Source: Cellulophaga omnivescoria (GTDB lineage: Bacteria > Bacteroidota > Bacteroidia > Flavobacteriales > Flavobacteriaceae). From it: DNA of 46,591 nucleotides. The notes under the pieces are model-generated. The model was not told the DNA's origin and did no database searches. It worked only from the letters and a program-made list of their open reading frames with translations. The position numbers and the translations under genes were made by a program. Each line of letters opens with the position of its first letter. Position 1 is the first letter of the stretch. The DNA is taken from NCBI RefSeq assembly GCF_001999725.1, contig NZ_MDDP01000007.1, forward strand, positions 1 through 46,591, in the 5' to 3' direction. Positions 12,231 through 19,589 of the stretch are shown one piece after another.

Positions 12231-13412
12231 TTATAAGTTAAAATATTTAATGTAATTATCTAAATCTTTATCACCACGACCAGATAAACTTAATACAACT
12301 ACATCGTCTGGTTTAAAAGTTTTATGTTTAAAAATAGCTAAAGCGTGGCTACTTTCTATAGCAGGTATAATGCCTTCTAGTTTTGTTAGCTCTAAACCAG
12401 ACTGCATAGCCTCATCATCTGTAGCAGAGTAAAACTCACCTCTTCCTGTTTTGTATAAATGTGCGTGTAATGGTCCAACGCCAGGATAATCTAAACCAGC
12501 AGAAATAGAGTAGGGCTCTGTAATTTGTCCGTCATTGGTTTGCATTAATAGTGTTTTACAACCGTGTATAACACCTTCTTTACCAAGCGCAGATGTAGCA
12601 GCGCTTTCGCCAGAATTTATTCCTTTACCTGCAGCTTCTACAGCAATAATACCAACTTCTTCTTCGTGCAAAAAGTGATAATATGTACCAGCAGCATTAC
12701 TACCACCACCAATACACGCTACTACATAATCAGGATTTTCTCGTCCTTCTTTTTCTTTTAGTTGCCATTTTATTTCTTCAGATATTACAGATTGGAATCT
12801 GGTAACCATATCTGGGTAGGGATGTGGCCCAATTGCAGAACCAATAATATAATGTGTGTCTACAGGGTTGTTAATCCAGTCACGAATAGCTTCGTTAGTA
12901 GCATCTTTTAGTGTTTTACTGCCAGACAGTGCAGGTCTTACTTCTGCACCTAACATTTTCATACGTGCTACGTTTGGTGCTTGGCGGGCAATATCAATCT
13001 CACCCATATACACTACACAGTCCATACCCATTAATGCACAAACAGTAGCCGTAGCAACACCGTGTTGGCCAGCGCCGGTCTCAGCAATAATTCGTTTTTT
13101 ACCTAGTTTTTTTGCCATTAAAATTTGGCCAATAGTATTGTTAACCTTATGAGCGCCAGTATGGTTTAGGTCTTCTCTTTTTAAATAGACTTTTGTATTG
13201 TACTTCTCAGACAATCTTTTTGCAAAGTACAAGGGAGACGGCCTACCTACGTAATCTTTTAAAAGCTGATCAAACTCCGCCTTAAAGTCGGGCTCTGCCA
13301 TCACTTTAAGGTAATTTTGGCGTAGATTTTCTACGTTAGGATATAACATTTCTGGAATATAGGCACCGCCAAATGTTCCGTAATATCCTTTTTTTGTTAC
13401 ATTATAATTCAT
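12231..13412 (-). CDS. trpB: Tryptophan synthase beta chain
   Basis: The PLP enzyme that joins indole and serine to give tryptophan. It has 393 residues. The PLP lysine is Lys89 in HTGAHKVNNT, and the phosphate-binding loop GGGSNAAG and the GRGDKD segment near the C-terminus are intact. This is the main TrpB1 form (no N-terminal extension), matching its position next to trpA. The gap to trpF is 31 bp. Confidence 0.97.
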   Translation of the reverse strand: MNYNVTKKGYYGTFGGAYIPEMLYPNVENLRQNYLKVMAEPDFKAEFDQLLKDYVGRPSPLYFAKRLSEKYNTKVYLKREDLNHTGAHKVNNTIGQILMAKKLGKKRIIAETGAGQHGVATATVCALMGMDCVVYMGEIDIARQAPNVARMKMLGAEVRPALSGSKTLKDATNEAIRDWINNPVDTHYIIGSAIGPHPYPDMVTRFQSVISEEIKWQLKEKEGRENPDYVVACIGGGSNAAGTYYHFLHEEEVGIIAVEAAGKGINSGESAATSALGKEGVIHGCKTLLMQTNDGQITEPYSISAGLDYPGVGPLHAHLYKTGRGEFYSATDDEAMQSGLELTKLEGIIPAIESSHALAIFKHKTFKPDDVVVLSLSGRGDKDLDNYIKYFNL

Positions 13413-13443
13413 CTGAATTAGTATTAAGTTTTAAGTACTTTAT

Positions 13444-14085
13444 TTAGATACTTAATGCTGTTTTAAATTCGTTTAATTTTTCAATATTCTTTACTCCTGG
13501 TTCTATTTCAAAACTACTATTTACATCTAAAGCAATGCAATATTTTGCAGCCGTAGTTTTTAAAAATTCTTTAATTTTATGTACATCATCTACACCAATG
13601 CCGCCACTTAAAAAGTAAGGTTTAGTAGACGGATAGTTTTCTAAAACAGACCAGTTAAAAGTGTAGCCGTTACCGCCAGGTAGTTTGCCTTTGGTATCAA
13701 ATAAAAAATAATCGCATACTTTTTCAAAAGGAGTAATAACGCTAAAGTTAAAACTGTCTTTAATAGAAAAAACTTTTATTATTTGTGGTTGTTTACCTTT
13801 TAATCCTAAATTAGAATTTCGTAACCCTTTACAAAACTCGGGAGATTCTTTGCCGTGTAGTTGTACAACATCTAGACTGTATTGGTTAATTTTTTCTACC
13901 ACATAATCTAAATCTGCATCAACAAAAACGCCAACTTTTTTAATGTTTTTTGAAATATTACCCATTTTTCCATTAAAAAACCGAGAAGAAGGTTCCCAAA
14001 AGATAAAACCTAGATAATCTGGTTGCAATGCTGCAACAGCCTCCATATTTTCTAGGTACTTCATACCACAAACTTTTAGTTTCAT
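13444..14085 (-). CDS. trpF: Phosphoribosylanthranilate isomerase
   Basis: It isomerises N-(5'-phosphoribosyl)anthranilate to CdRP, the third step of tryptophan synthesis. The protein has 213 residues with the catalytic Cys6 (KVCGMK) and Asp130 (FDTKG), and phosphate-binding GGIGVDDV near residue 161. Its ATG overlaps the trpC stop by one base (TAATG), so translation is probably coupled. It is a separate protein rather than the TrpCF fusion found in enterobacteria. Confidence 0.95.
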   Translation of the reverse strand: MKLKVCGMKYLENMEAVAALQPDYLGFIFWEPSSRFFNGKMGNISKNIKKVGVFVDADLDYVVEKINQYSLDVVQLHGKESPEFCKGLRNSNLGLKGKQPQIIKVFSIKDSFNFSVITPFEKVCDYFLFDTKGKLPGGNGYTFNWSVLENYPSTKPYFLSGGIGVDDVHKIKEFLKTTAAKYCIALDVNSSFEIEPGVKNIEKLNEFKTALSI

Positions 14086-14867
14086 TAGGCTAAAGATTTA
14101 ATAAAATTGGTGGCACTATCGCCAGGGTTATCAGTCTTCATAAAATTTTCACCTATTAAAAAACCTTTGTAGCCGTACGGTTGCAATTCTTTAATAGCAT
14201 CTATATTGCTAATGCCACTTTCAGATACTTTTACAAAATCATTAGGTATTAACTCAGATAAAGATTTACTTGTGTCTAAACTTACTGTAAAAGTTTTTAA
14301 ATTACGGTTGTTTACGCCTAGCATATCTAAACTAGGCATAATAGATTTGTGTAATTCTTCATCATTATGAACTTCTAATAAAACATCTAAGTTTAAACTT
14401 TTAGCAAACTCAGAAAATCGTTTTATTTCTTCTCTAGTAAGTATAGCTGCTATTAACAAAATAACATCTGCACCATAAGCTTTAGCTTCTAGTATTTGGT
14501 ATTCATCTATAATAAACTCTTTACGTAATAGCGGCATTTGCACGGCTGCTCTAGCGGTTAACAAATCGTCTAAAGAACCACCAAAATATTTGCCATCTGT
14601 TAAAACAGACATACCGCATACACCAGCATTTTGGTAACCAGTAGCAACATCTTGTACTGATAAGCTATTGTTTATTACTGCTTTTGATGGCGATCTTCTT
14701 TTGTGTTCTGCAATAATACCAGAACTACTATTTTTTAATGCAACAGCTAAAGAGTTACAAGGTCTATTAAATAAAACTGAAGCCTCTAATTGAGATACAG
14801 GAATAAGAGTTTTTCTTAAAGCAACTTCTTTACGTTTGTCTAGTACTATTTTTTCTAATATATCCAT
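14085..14867 (-). CDS. trpC: Indole-3-glycerol-phosphate synthase
   Basis: It converts CdRP to indole-3-glycerol phosphate with loss of CO2 and water. A TIM barrel of 260 residues with AEHKRRSPSK (53-62; Glu54 and Lys56 catalytic region), LLRKEFIID with the general-acid lysine, and VSESGI near the C-terminus. It abuts trpD (start directly beside the trpD stop) and overlaps trpF by one base. Confidence 0.96.
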   Translation of the reverse strand: MDILEKIVLDKRKEVALRKTLIPVSQLEASVLFNRPCNSLAVALKNSSSGIIAEHKRRSPSKAVINNSLSVQDVATGYQNAGVCGMSVLTDGKYFGGSLDDLLTARAAVQMPLLRKEFIIDEYQILEAKAYGADVILLIAAILTREEIKRFSEFAKSLNLDVLLEVHNDEELHKSIMPSLDMLGVNNRNLKTFTVSLDTSKSLSELIPNDFVKVSESGISNIDAIKELQPYGYKGFLIGENFMKTDNPGDSATNFIKSLA

Positions 14868-15860
14868 TTATGCACTTAGCTTTTGTAATTTTTTTAATGC
14901 TTCTAAACCTTTACCACTGCGCAAAGATTCTTGCGCCATTAAAAAGCCTTCTTTAGGGGTGATATTTTGTACTGTAGCAATTGCGATACCTGCATTGGCA
15001 CAAACAACATTGTTCTGCGGATCTGTACCTTTACCACTTAAAATATCTACAAATATTTTTGCAGAAGCCTCTACGGTGTCACCACCAACAATGTCTGACT
15101 GTTTAATTTGCTGTACTCCAAAATCCTCTGGTTTAAGCATATTTTCTGATAAGCGTGATATTGTTTTTGTATTACCAGTTAAACTAATTTCATCATAACC
15201 ATCTAATGCGTGTAAAACAGTAAAGTTTTTATCTGTATTTTGATAAAGATAACCGTACATTCTTGCCAGTTCTAAATTGAAAACACCTACCATTTGGTTT
15301 TTTGGAAAAGCAGGGTTTACCATTGGGCCTAACATATTAAAGAATGTTTTTACTGCCAACTCTTTACGTATTGGTGCAACATTTTTCATAGCAGGGTGAA
15401 AAAGTGGTGCGTGTAATACGCATATACCAGCCTCATCAATAGTTTTTTCTAAAAAGCCAACATCATTGCTAAATTTTATACCTAAAGACTCCATAACATT
15501 ACTACTTCCGCATTTGCTAGATACACCGTAGTTACCGTGTTTTGTTACTTTAATACCAGCACCAGCAGTAACAAAAGAGGCAAGCGTAGAAATATTAAAT
15601 GTATCTTTACCGTCACCACCCGTGCCACATAAATCTATTGGATTGTAGGCAGATAAATCTACAGCTAAACAAAGGTCTAGTAATGCATCTCTAAAACCTT
15701 CTAACTCTTCAATAGTAACGCTACGCATCATATAAACGGTTAAAAAAGCTGCAATTTGACTTGTGTTATAATCACCTTTTGCAATATTAACCAAAACATT
15801 TTTTGCGTCTTCTTTAGAAAGAATTTCGTGATTAATTAATCTATTTAATATTGTTTTCAT
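14868..15860 (-). CDS. trpD: Anthranilate phosphoribosyltransferase
   Basis: It transfers phosphoribose from PRPP to anthranilate. The length of 330 residues is standard. The PRPP-binding motif CGTGGDGKDTFNIST begins at residue 78, with KHGNYGVSSKCGSSN following and a metal-binding DE pair in DGYDEIS. It is not fused to TrpG. The gap to trpG is 46 bp. Confidence 0.96.
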   Translation of the reverse strand: MKTILNRLINHEILSKEDAKNVLVNIAKGDYNTSQIAAFLTVYMMRSVTIEELEGFRDALLDLCLAVDLSAYNPIDLCGTGGDGKDTFNISTLASFVTAGAGIKVTKHGNYGVSSKCGSSNVMESLGIKFSNDVGFLEKTIDEAGICVLHAPLFHPAMKNVAPIRKELAVKTFFNMLGPMVNPAFPKNQMVGVFNLELARMYGYLYQNTDKNFTVLHALDGYDEISLTGNTKTISRLSENMLKPEDFGVQQIKQSDIVGGDTVEASAKIFVDILSGKGTDPQNNVVCANAGIAIATVQNITPKEGFLMAQESLRSGKGLEALKKLQKLSA

Positions 15861-15906
15861 TTTTATATTTTTAGTTGAATAAGTAAATTTTTACAAATAG
15901 TTTGTT

Positions 15907-16470
15907 TTACTTATTTACCCAATTTTTCAGCATTTGTTTTCCTTTTGGTGTTAGTACAGACTCTGGATGAAATTGTACAGCGTTAACATCATACACCTTA
16001 TGGCGTAAAGACATTATTTGTCCGTTTTCATCTACAGAAGTAGCTTCTAAAACATCTGGTAGGTCTGAGTTTACAACCCACGAGTGGTATCGGCCAACTT
16101 TTAGCTCGTTACCTAAGCCTGCAAATAAAACATCTTCTTTAATAACTGTAATAGTGGTAGCAATACCGTGGTAAACTTGCTCTAGGTTAACTAATGAACC
16201 TCCAAAAACCTCGCCAATAGCTTGCTGACCTAAACAAACTCCTAAAATTGTTTTGGTAGGAGCGTATGTAGCAATAATTTGTTTTAGTAAACCAGCTTCA
16301 TCTGGAATACCAGGACCTGGAGAAAGTACTATTTTTTCAAAAGCATCTACTTCTTCAAGTGTAAGTTGGTCGTTTCTTTTTACAGTAACATCACAATCTA
16401 AATCTTCTAGGTAGTGCACTAAATTGTATGTAAAACTGTCGTAATTATCTATAACTAATATCTTTTTCAT
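15907..16470 (-). CDS. trpG: Anthranilate synthase glutamine amidotransferase subunit
   Basis: It supplies ammonia from glutamine to TrpE. The class I amidotransferase triad is visible: Cys79 (GVCLGQQ), His168 and Glu170 (QFHPES). The N-terminal IDNYDSFTYNLV is typical of TrpG/PabA. At 187 residues it is a stand-alone subunit. It lies 4 bp after trpE, so coupled synthesis of the two subunits is likely. It may also serve p-aminobenzoate synthesis if no separate PabA exists (inference). Confidence 0.95.
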   Translation of the reverse strand: MKKILVIDNYDSFTYNLVHYLEDLDCDVTVKRNDQLTLEEVDAFEKIVLSPGPGIPDEAGLLKQIIATYAPTKTILGVCLGQQAIGEVFGGSLVNLEQVYHGIATTITVIKEDVLFAGLGNELKVGRYHSWVVNSDLPDVLEATSVDENGQIMSLRHKVYDVNAVQFHPESVLTPKGKQMLKNWVNK

Positions 16471-16474
16471 CTTC

Positions 16475-17872
16475 TTAAATATTCTCAGCTATTTCTAAAG
16501 CTTTGGTTAGTGCTCCTAATTTATTGTATGTTTCTTGTAGTTCGTCTTTTGGGTTAGATGCGGCAACTAAACCAGCGCCAGCTTGGTAATGTAATTGGTG
16601 ATTTTTACTTAAAAAAGTTCTAATCATTATAGCGTGATTAAAATTCCCGTTAAAATCCATAAAACCGATGGCGCCACCATAGTAACCACGACTAGTTTTT
16701 TCGTATTTTTCTATAAGTTGCATAGCCATATGCTTAGGCGCACCGCTTAAAGTACCAGCAGGAAAAGTGTCTGCAACAACCTTCATTGTAGGTATGTTGT
16801 CTTTTTTAATGCCTGTAACTTTAGAGACCAAATGTATTACGTGAGAGAAAAACTGTACCTCTCTATAATTTTCTACGGTAACTGTGTTTCCGTTTCTACT
16901 TAAATCATTTCTGGCCAAATCTACCAGCATAACGTGTTCGCTATTTTCCTTATCGTCTTCTGTTAATTCTTTGGCAATAATAGCATCTTTTTCATCATTA
17001 CCGGTACGTTTAAAAGTACCTGCAATTGGGTGAATTTCTGCTTTACCATCTTTTACAATAATTTGTGCCTCTGGCGAGCTACCAAATATTTTAAAATCGC
17101 CATAATCAAAATAAAACAGGTAAGGAGATGGGTTTACAGAACGTAGAGCTCGGTATACATTAAATTCGTCTCCTTTAAATTCTTGAGAAAATCTTCTAGA
17201 TAACACTAATTGAAAAACATCTCCGCGCTGACAGTGTTTTTTTGCTAAATCTACGTGCTCTAAAAAATCTTCATCTGTTAAGTTAGAAGTTGCTTCTCCT
17301 TTTTTAGAGAAATTATAGGTAGCAAAGTTTCTTACGTTTAATAGTTGTTCTATTTCTGAGATATTACTTTCTGTGTTAAAGGTATGTGCAAATATGTAGG
17401 CTTCATTTTTAAAATGATTAATAGCAATTACATTTTTGTAAACTGCATAATACATATCTGGTATGGTAACCGAGTTATCTTTTTTAGCAATATTTACATC
17501 TTCAAAATAACGAACAGAGTCATAAGCCATATAGCCAAAAAGGCCGTTATTTATAAATTTAAAGTTATTATTGTTAGAGCTAAACTTTGTGCTAAAATTG
17601 TGTAAAACAGTAGCTACGTCTACAGTGTTGTCTATAGTTGTAGTATTGCTAGTCCCATCTGGATAGTTTTCAAAAATGGTTTCGTTTTCTATTTTTATAG
17701 ATGCTATTGGGTTACAGCAGATATAAGAAAAACTATTATTATTTGCGTGGTAATCGCTACTTTCTAATAAAATACTATTAGGAAACCTGTCTCTAATTTT
17801 TAAGTACATACTAACAGGAGTAATGGTGTCTGCCAGTATTTTTTTGTAGTGCGATGTTAGATTGTATTTCAT
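16475..17872 (-). CDS. trpE: Anthranilate synthase component I
   Basis: It makes anthranilate from chorismate, the committed step of the pathway. It has 465 residues with an N-terminal regulatory lobe and a C-terminal chorismate-binding domain. The LLES motif (35-38) of the tryptophan feedback site is intact, so end-product inhibition is expected. C-terminal hallmarks are GSSPEAQ, HPIAGTFKRTG, DLARNDL, FPAGTLSGAPK and GYYGGAIGF. The annotated ATG is 22 bases downstream of the attenuator U-tract, so its expression depends on read-through of the leader. Confidence 0.97.
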   Translation of the reverse strand: MKYNLTSHYKKILADTITPVSMYLKIRDRFPNSILLESSDYHANNNSFSYICCNPIASIKIENETIFENYPDGTSNTTTIDNTVDVATVLHNFSTKFSSNNNNFKFINNGLFGYMAYDSVRYFEDVNIAKKDNSVTIPDMYYAVYKNVIAINHFKNEAYIFAHTFNTESNISEIEQLLNVRNFATYNFSKKGEATSNLTDEDFLEHVDLAKKHCQRGDVFQLVLSRRFSQEFKGDEFNVYRALRSVNPSPYLFYFDYGDFKIFGSSPEAQIIVKDGKAEIHPIAGTFKRTGNDEKDAIIAKELTEDDKENSEHVMLVDLARNDLSRNGNTVTVENYREVQFFSHVIHLVSKVTGIKKDNIPTMKVVADTFPAGTLSGAPKHMAMQLIEKYEKTSRGYYGGAIGFMDFNGNFNHAIMIRTFLSKNHQLHYQAGAGLVAASNPKDELQETYNKLGALTKALEIAENI

Positions 17873-17893
17873 TTTAACTTTAAATTTTTAAAT

Positions 17894-17927
17894 AAAAAAA
17901 AGGCTTGTCGTGATAGACAAGCCTTTT
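17894..17927 (-). terminator. Attenuator terminator of the trp operon
   Basis: On the minus strand AAAAGGCTTGTC (17927-17916) pairs perfectly with GACAAGCCTTTT (17909-17898) around a 6-nt loop. It runs into a U-tract at 17900-17894. It stands between the Trp-rich leader peptide and trpE, which is the position of a transcription attenuator rather than an end-of-operon terminator. Confidence 0.88.
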
Positions 17928-17961
17928 ATGTATATTGTTACAATGGTGCTTTGCTCACGAC
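17907..17961 (-). promoter_or_regulatory. Candidate antiterminator of the trp leader
   Basis: Leader RNA GUCGUGA (17961-17955, containing the leader stop codon) is exactly complementary to UCACGAC (17913-17907), which covers the terminator loop and the start of its 3' arm. Next to it, CAAAGC (17953-17948) can pair with GCUUG (17922-17918) in the terminator 5' arm with one bulged A. About 12 pairs in two helices would exclude the terminator. Found by eye; not folded by program. Confidence 0.55.
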
Positions 17962-18008
17962 GTTTGACGTAAGTTGTTCCACCACCATATGTTAGTTGTT
18001 ATTTTCAT
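17955..18008 (-). CDS. trpL: trp operon leader peptide (17 residues, Trp-Trp-Trp)
   Basis: The ATG at 18008 opens a frame encoding MKITTNIWWWNNLRQTS and stopping at TGA (17957-17955). The three consecutive TGG codons occupy 17987-17979. Trp is the rarest residue, so three in a row in a 17-codon ORF before a trp operon and a terminator is diagnostic of ribosome-mediated attenuation. A ribosome stalled at the Trp codons would leave 17961-17955 free to form the antiterminator. A ribosome reaching the stop would cover it and allow termination. The name trpL is by analogy with enterobacteria; there is no sequence homology to claim. Confidence 0.85.
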   Translation of the reverse strand: MKITTNIWWWNNLRQTS

Positions 18009-18013
18009 TAGGT

Positions 18014-18044
18014 CAAATATATAAAGGAATTTTATAATACCCAA
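18014..18044 (-). promoter_or_regulatory. Predicted trp operon promoter
   Basis: On the minus strand TTG (18044-18042) is followed after 20 bp by TATATTTG (18021-18014), a full match to the Bacteroidota pattern. It lies in the short gap between the yceI terminator and the leader ORF. The -7 box ends only 5 nt before the leader ATG, so the mRNA would have almost no 5' UTR. Confidence 0.7.
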
Positions 18045-18066
18045 CAAGAGTTGCATAAAAAATAAA

Positions 18067-18088
18067 AAACCTCACAAAAGTGAGGTTT
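18067..18088 (-). terminator. Terminator after the YceI gene
   Basis: The 9-bp stem AAACCTCAC / GTGAGGTTT with a 4-nt loop is followed on the minus strand by a T-rich run (18069-18061). It separates the marR-yceI unit from the trp operon on the same strand. Confidence 0.82.
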
Positions 18089-18113
18089 AAAACATTTATT
18101 GGTTTTGTAAGTT

Positions 18114-18674
18114 TTAGAACTGCAAATCTACAACAAGGTCAAAATCGTCATAAATAGCCTTGTCTCCTAAGTTTTCTATAAAGCTACCAGACTTGTATTT
18201 AATGTCAAAATCGGTTCTGTCTATTTTTAAACTAGCAGTTGCTTTACTACCATAAACAGATATTGTAAAGTCTACCGGTTTAGTAATACCTTTAATAGTT
18301 AGTTTTCCTTTGGCAGTATAAGCATTTTTACCTGTTGCTTTATTCACTGTAAAAACCAATTTAGAAGTTGTATTTTTTTCAGTGCTAAAGAAATCATCAG
18401 ACTTTAAGTGACCTTCTAATTTTTCTTTCATACCAGCTTCTAAGTCAGTAACAGTTAGTGTTGTCATATCTACAACAAATTCACCAGCAGAAAGTTTATC
18501 GTTTTTAAATACTAATGAACCGTCTTTAAATTGTAATGTACCTTCGTGAGAACCAGTTACTTTATATCCTTTCCAGGTAATATTACTAGCCTCAGTGTTA
18601 ATCTTTTTTTCTTGAGCAGTTATTGATGCTACAGAAAATACTAATGCTAAAATGCTAATTGATAATTTTTTCAT
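18114..18674 (-). CDS. YceI family periplasmic protein
   Basis: A 186-residue lipocalin-like beta-barrel protein of the YceI family, which bind polyisoprenoid-type amphiphiles in a hydrophobic pocket. Signal peptide residues 1-20 (ending ASITAQ) predict export to the periplasm. Family features include NTEASNITWKGYKVTGSHEG at the start of the mature domain, LEGHLKSDDFF, and GKLTIKGITKPVDF. It sits 20 bp after the marR gene in one unit, so it is the likely regulated target. The exact ligand and role are not shown by the sequence. Confidence 0.9.
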   Translation of the reverse strand: MKKLSISILALVFSVASITAQEKKINTEASNITWKGYKVTGSHEGTLQFKDGSLVFKNDKLSAGEFVVDMTTLTVTDLEAGMKEKLEGHLKSDDFFSTEKNTTSKLVFTVNKATGKNAYTAKGKLTIKGITKPVDFTISVYGSKATASLKIDRTDFDIKYKSGSFIENLGDKAIYDDFDLVVDLQF

Positions 18675-18694
18675 AATTGTTGTTTTTATTTGTG

Positions 18695-19153
18695 TTAATT
18701 GTCTGTGTTAAATTTATCTAATACTTTGTTTAAAGTTTGTAAATCTTCATCGTTTATGTTTTTTAGAAGGCTTTTTTCCATACTAAGCATTGCATTACTC
18801 ATTTTAATGAGTTCTTCTTCGCCTTTTTTAGTAATGTAAATTTCTATTTTTCTTCTATTTTCTTTGCAAACAGTACGTTTTACAAAATCTTTTAAAATTA
18901 ATTTGTCTACTAACCTCGTGGTGTTACTCATTTTAGACACCATTCTGTCATTTAAAGTACTAAGGTTTGCAGGTTTGCCATTTTGTCCTTTTAATATGCG
19001 CAATACATTAAATTGTTGTGCAGATACATCAAAAGGTTTTAGGGCTTCAGCTGTTTTTTCAGTTATACTTTGGTGTATTAACAATAGATGAATAATAGTC
19101 CTACCTTTTAAAGGTATAGGCTTATTTGTTTTTAAAATTCTTTCTACATCCAT
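18695..19153 (-). CDS. MarR family transcriptional regulator
   Basis: A 152-residue winged-helix protein. The dimerisation helices flank a wHTH at about residues 45-105 (QQFNVLRILKGQNGKPANLSTLNDRM, then NTTRLVDKLILKDFVKR and a wing with ENRRKIEIYITKKGEEEL). It is the first gene of a two-gene unit with yceI and is divergent from a rhodanese gene. Palindromes overlap its own promoter region, as is usual for autoregulated MarR proteins that release DNA on binding phenolic or oxidising ligands. The inducer is unknown. Confidence 0.9.
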   Translation of the reverse strand: MDVERILKTNKPIPLKGRTIIHLLLIHQSITEKTAEALKPFDVSAQQFNVLRILKGQNGKPANLSTLNDRMVSKMSNTTRLVDKLILKDFVKRTVCKENRRKIEIYITKKGEEELIKMSNAMLSMEKSLLKNINDEDLQTLNKVLDKFNTDN

Positions 19154-19165
19154 GTTGTTACAACA
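19153..19165. promoter_or_regulatory. Candidate MarR operator 1 (6-1-6 palindrome)
   Basis: TGTTGT-T-ACAACA is a perfect inverted repeat abutting the marR start codon. Together with the palindrome at 19167-19178 it forms a tandem pair. It is an operator by context only. Confidence 0.4.
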
Positions 19166-19166
19166 A

Positions 19167-19178
19167 TTGTATATACAA
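19167..19178. promoter_or_regulatory. Candidate MarR operator 2 (12-bp perfect palindrome)
   Basis: TTGTATATACAA is self-complementary. It overlaps the 3' end of the predicted marR -7 box (TACATTTG on the minus strand, 19183-19176) and its likely start site, which suits autorepression. Confidence 0.5.
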
Positions 19179-19183
19179 ATGTA
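19176..19183 (-). promoter_or_regulatory. -7 box of marR-yceI
   Basis: Minus-strand TACATTTG matches TAnnTTTG, 22 bases before the marR ATG. It overlaps the 12-bp palindrome by 3 bases. Confidence 0.45.
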
Positions 19184-19200
19184 TGTAATTTTATTTTAAT

Positions 19201-19208
19201 TACTTTTG
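19201..19208 (+). promoter_or_regulatory. -7 box of the rhodanese gene
   Basis: TACTTTTG matches TAnnTTTG, 16 bases before the ATG at 19225. The divergent marR box is 17 bp away, so one regulator could affect both directions. Confidence 0.45.
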
Positions 19209-19224
19209 AAAAAAAATATTTAAG

Positions 19225-19536
19225 ATGGATTTAACACAGGAAGAATGGAGCGCAAAATTAGCTGAGGATGCTAACGCTTTTATATTAGATGTAAGAACAG
19301 AAGATGAAGTAGCTGAAGGTATAATACCAAATGCTGTAAATGTAGATATTTATAAGGGACAAGGTTTTATAGATGAACTAGAAAAATTAGACAAATCTAA
19401 GACGTATTACGTGTATTGTAGATCTGGTAACCGTAGTGGCCAAGCTTGTGCAATTATGAATAGCCTTGGTTTTGAAAACGCTTACAATTTAGAAGGTGGC
19501 TTTATGAACTGGGAAGGAGAAGTAACTGATAAATAA
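19225..19536 (+). CDS. Single-domain rhodanese-like protein
   Basis: A 103-residue cytoplasmic sulfur-transfer domain. The active-site loop is CRSGNRS with Cys65 as the persulfide-forming residue, and LDVRTEDEVAEGIIPNAVNV is the conserved N-terminal part of the fold. The loop length and sequence are as in GlpE/PspE-type thiosulfate sulfurtransferases. It is divergent from marR-yceI, with 71 bp between the start codons. The physiological acceptor is unknown. Confidence 0.9.
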   Translation: MDLTQEEWSAKLAEDANAFILDVRTEDEVAEGIIPNAVNVDIYKGQGFIDELEKLDKSKTYYVYCRSGNRSGQACAIMNSLGFENAYNLEGGFMNWEGEVTDK

Positions 19537-19550
19537 GTGTATGTATTTTC

Positions 19551-19574
19551 TTTTGTTTACATTAGTAAACAAAA
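19551..19574. repeat. 10-bp perfect inverted repeat before the DUF2851 gene
   Basis: TTTTGTTTAC (19551-19560) and GTAAACAAAA (19565-19574) are separated by 4 nt. There is no T-run after it on the plus strand, so it is a poor terminator. It lies 15 bases before the next start codon and could be an operator or an mRNA hairpin. Confidence 0.4.
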
Positions 19575-19589
19575 ACCTTAGTTATAGTT

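Noticed and set aside
17894-18008. Tryptophan T-box or TRAP-binding leader instead of a leader peptide
   Set aside because: There are no spaced GAG/UAG triplets and no T-box core; an ORF with WWW and a competing helix explains the region better.
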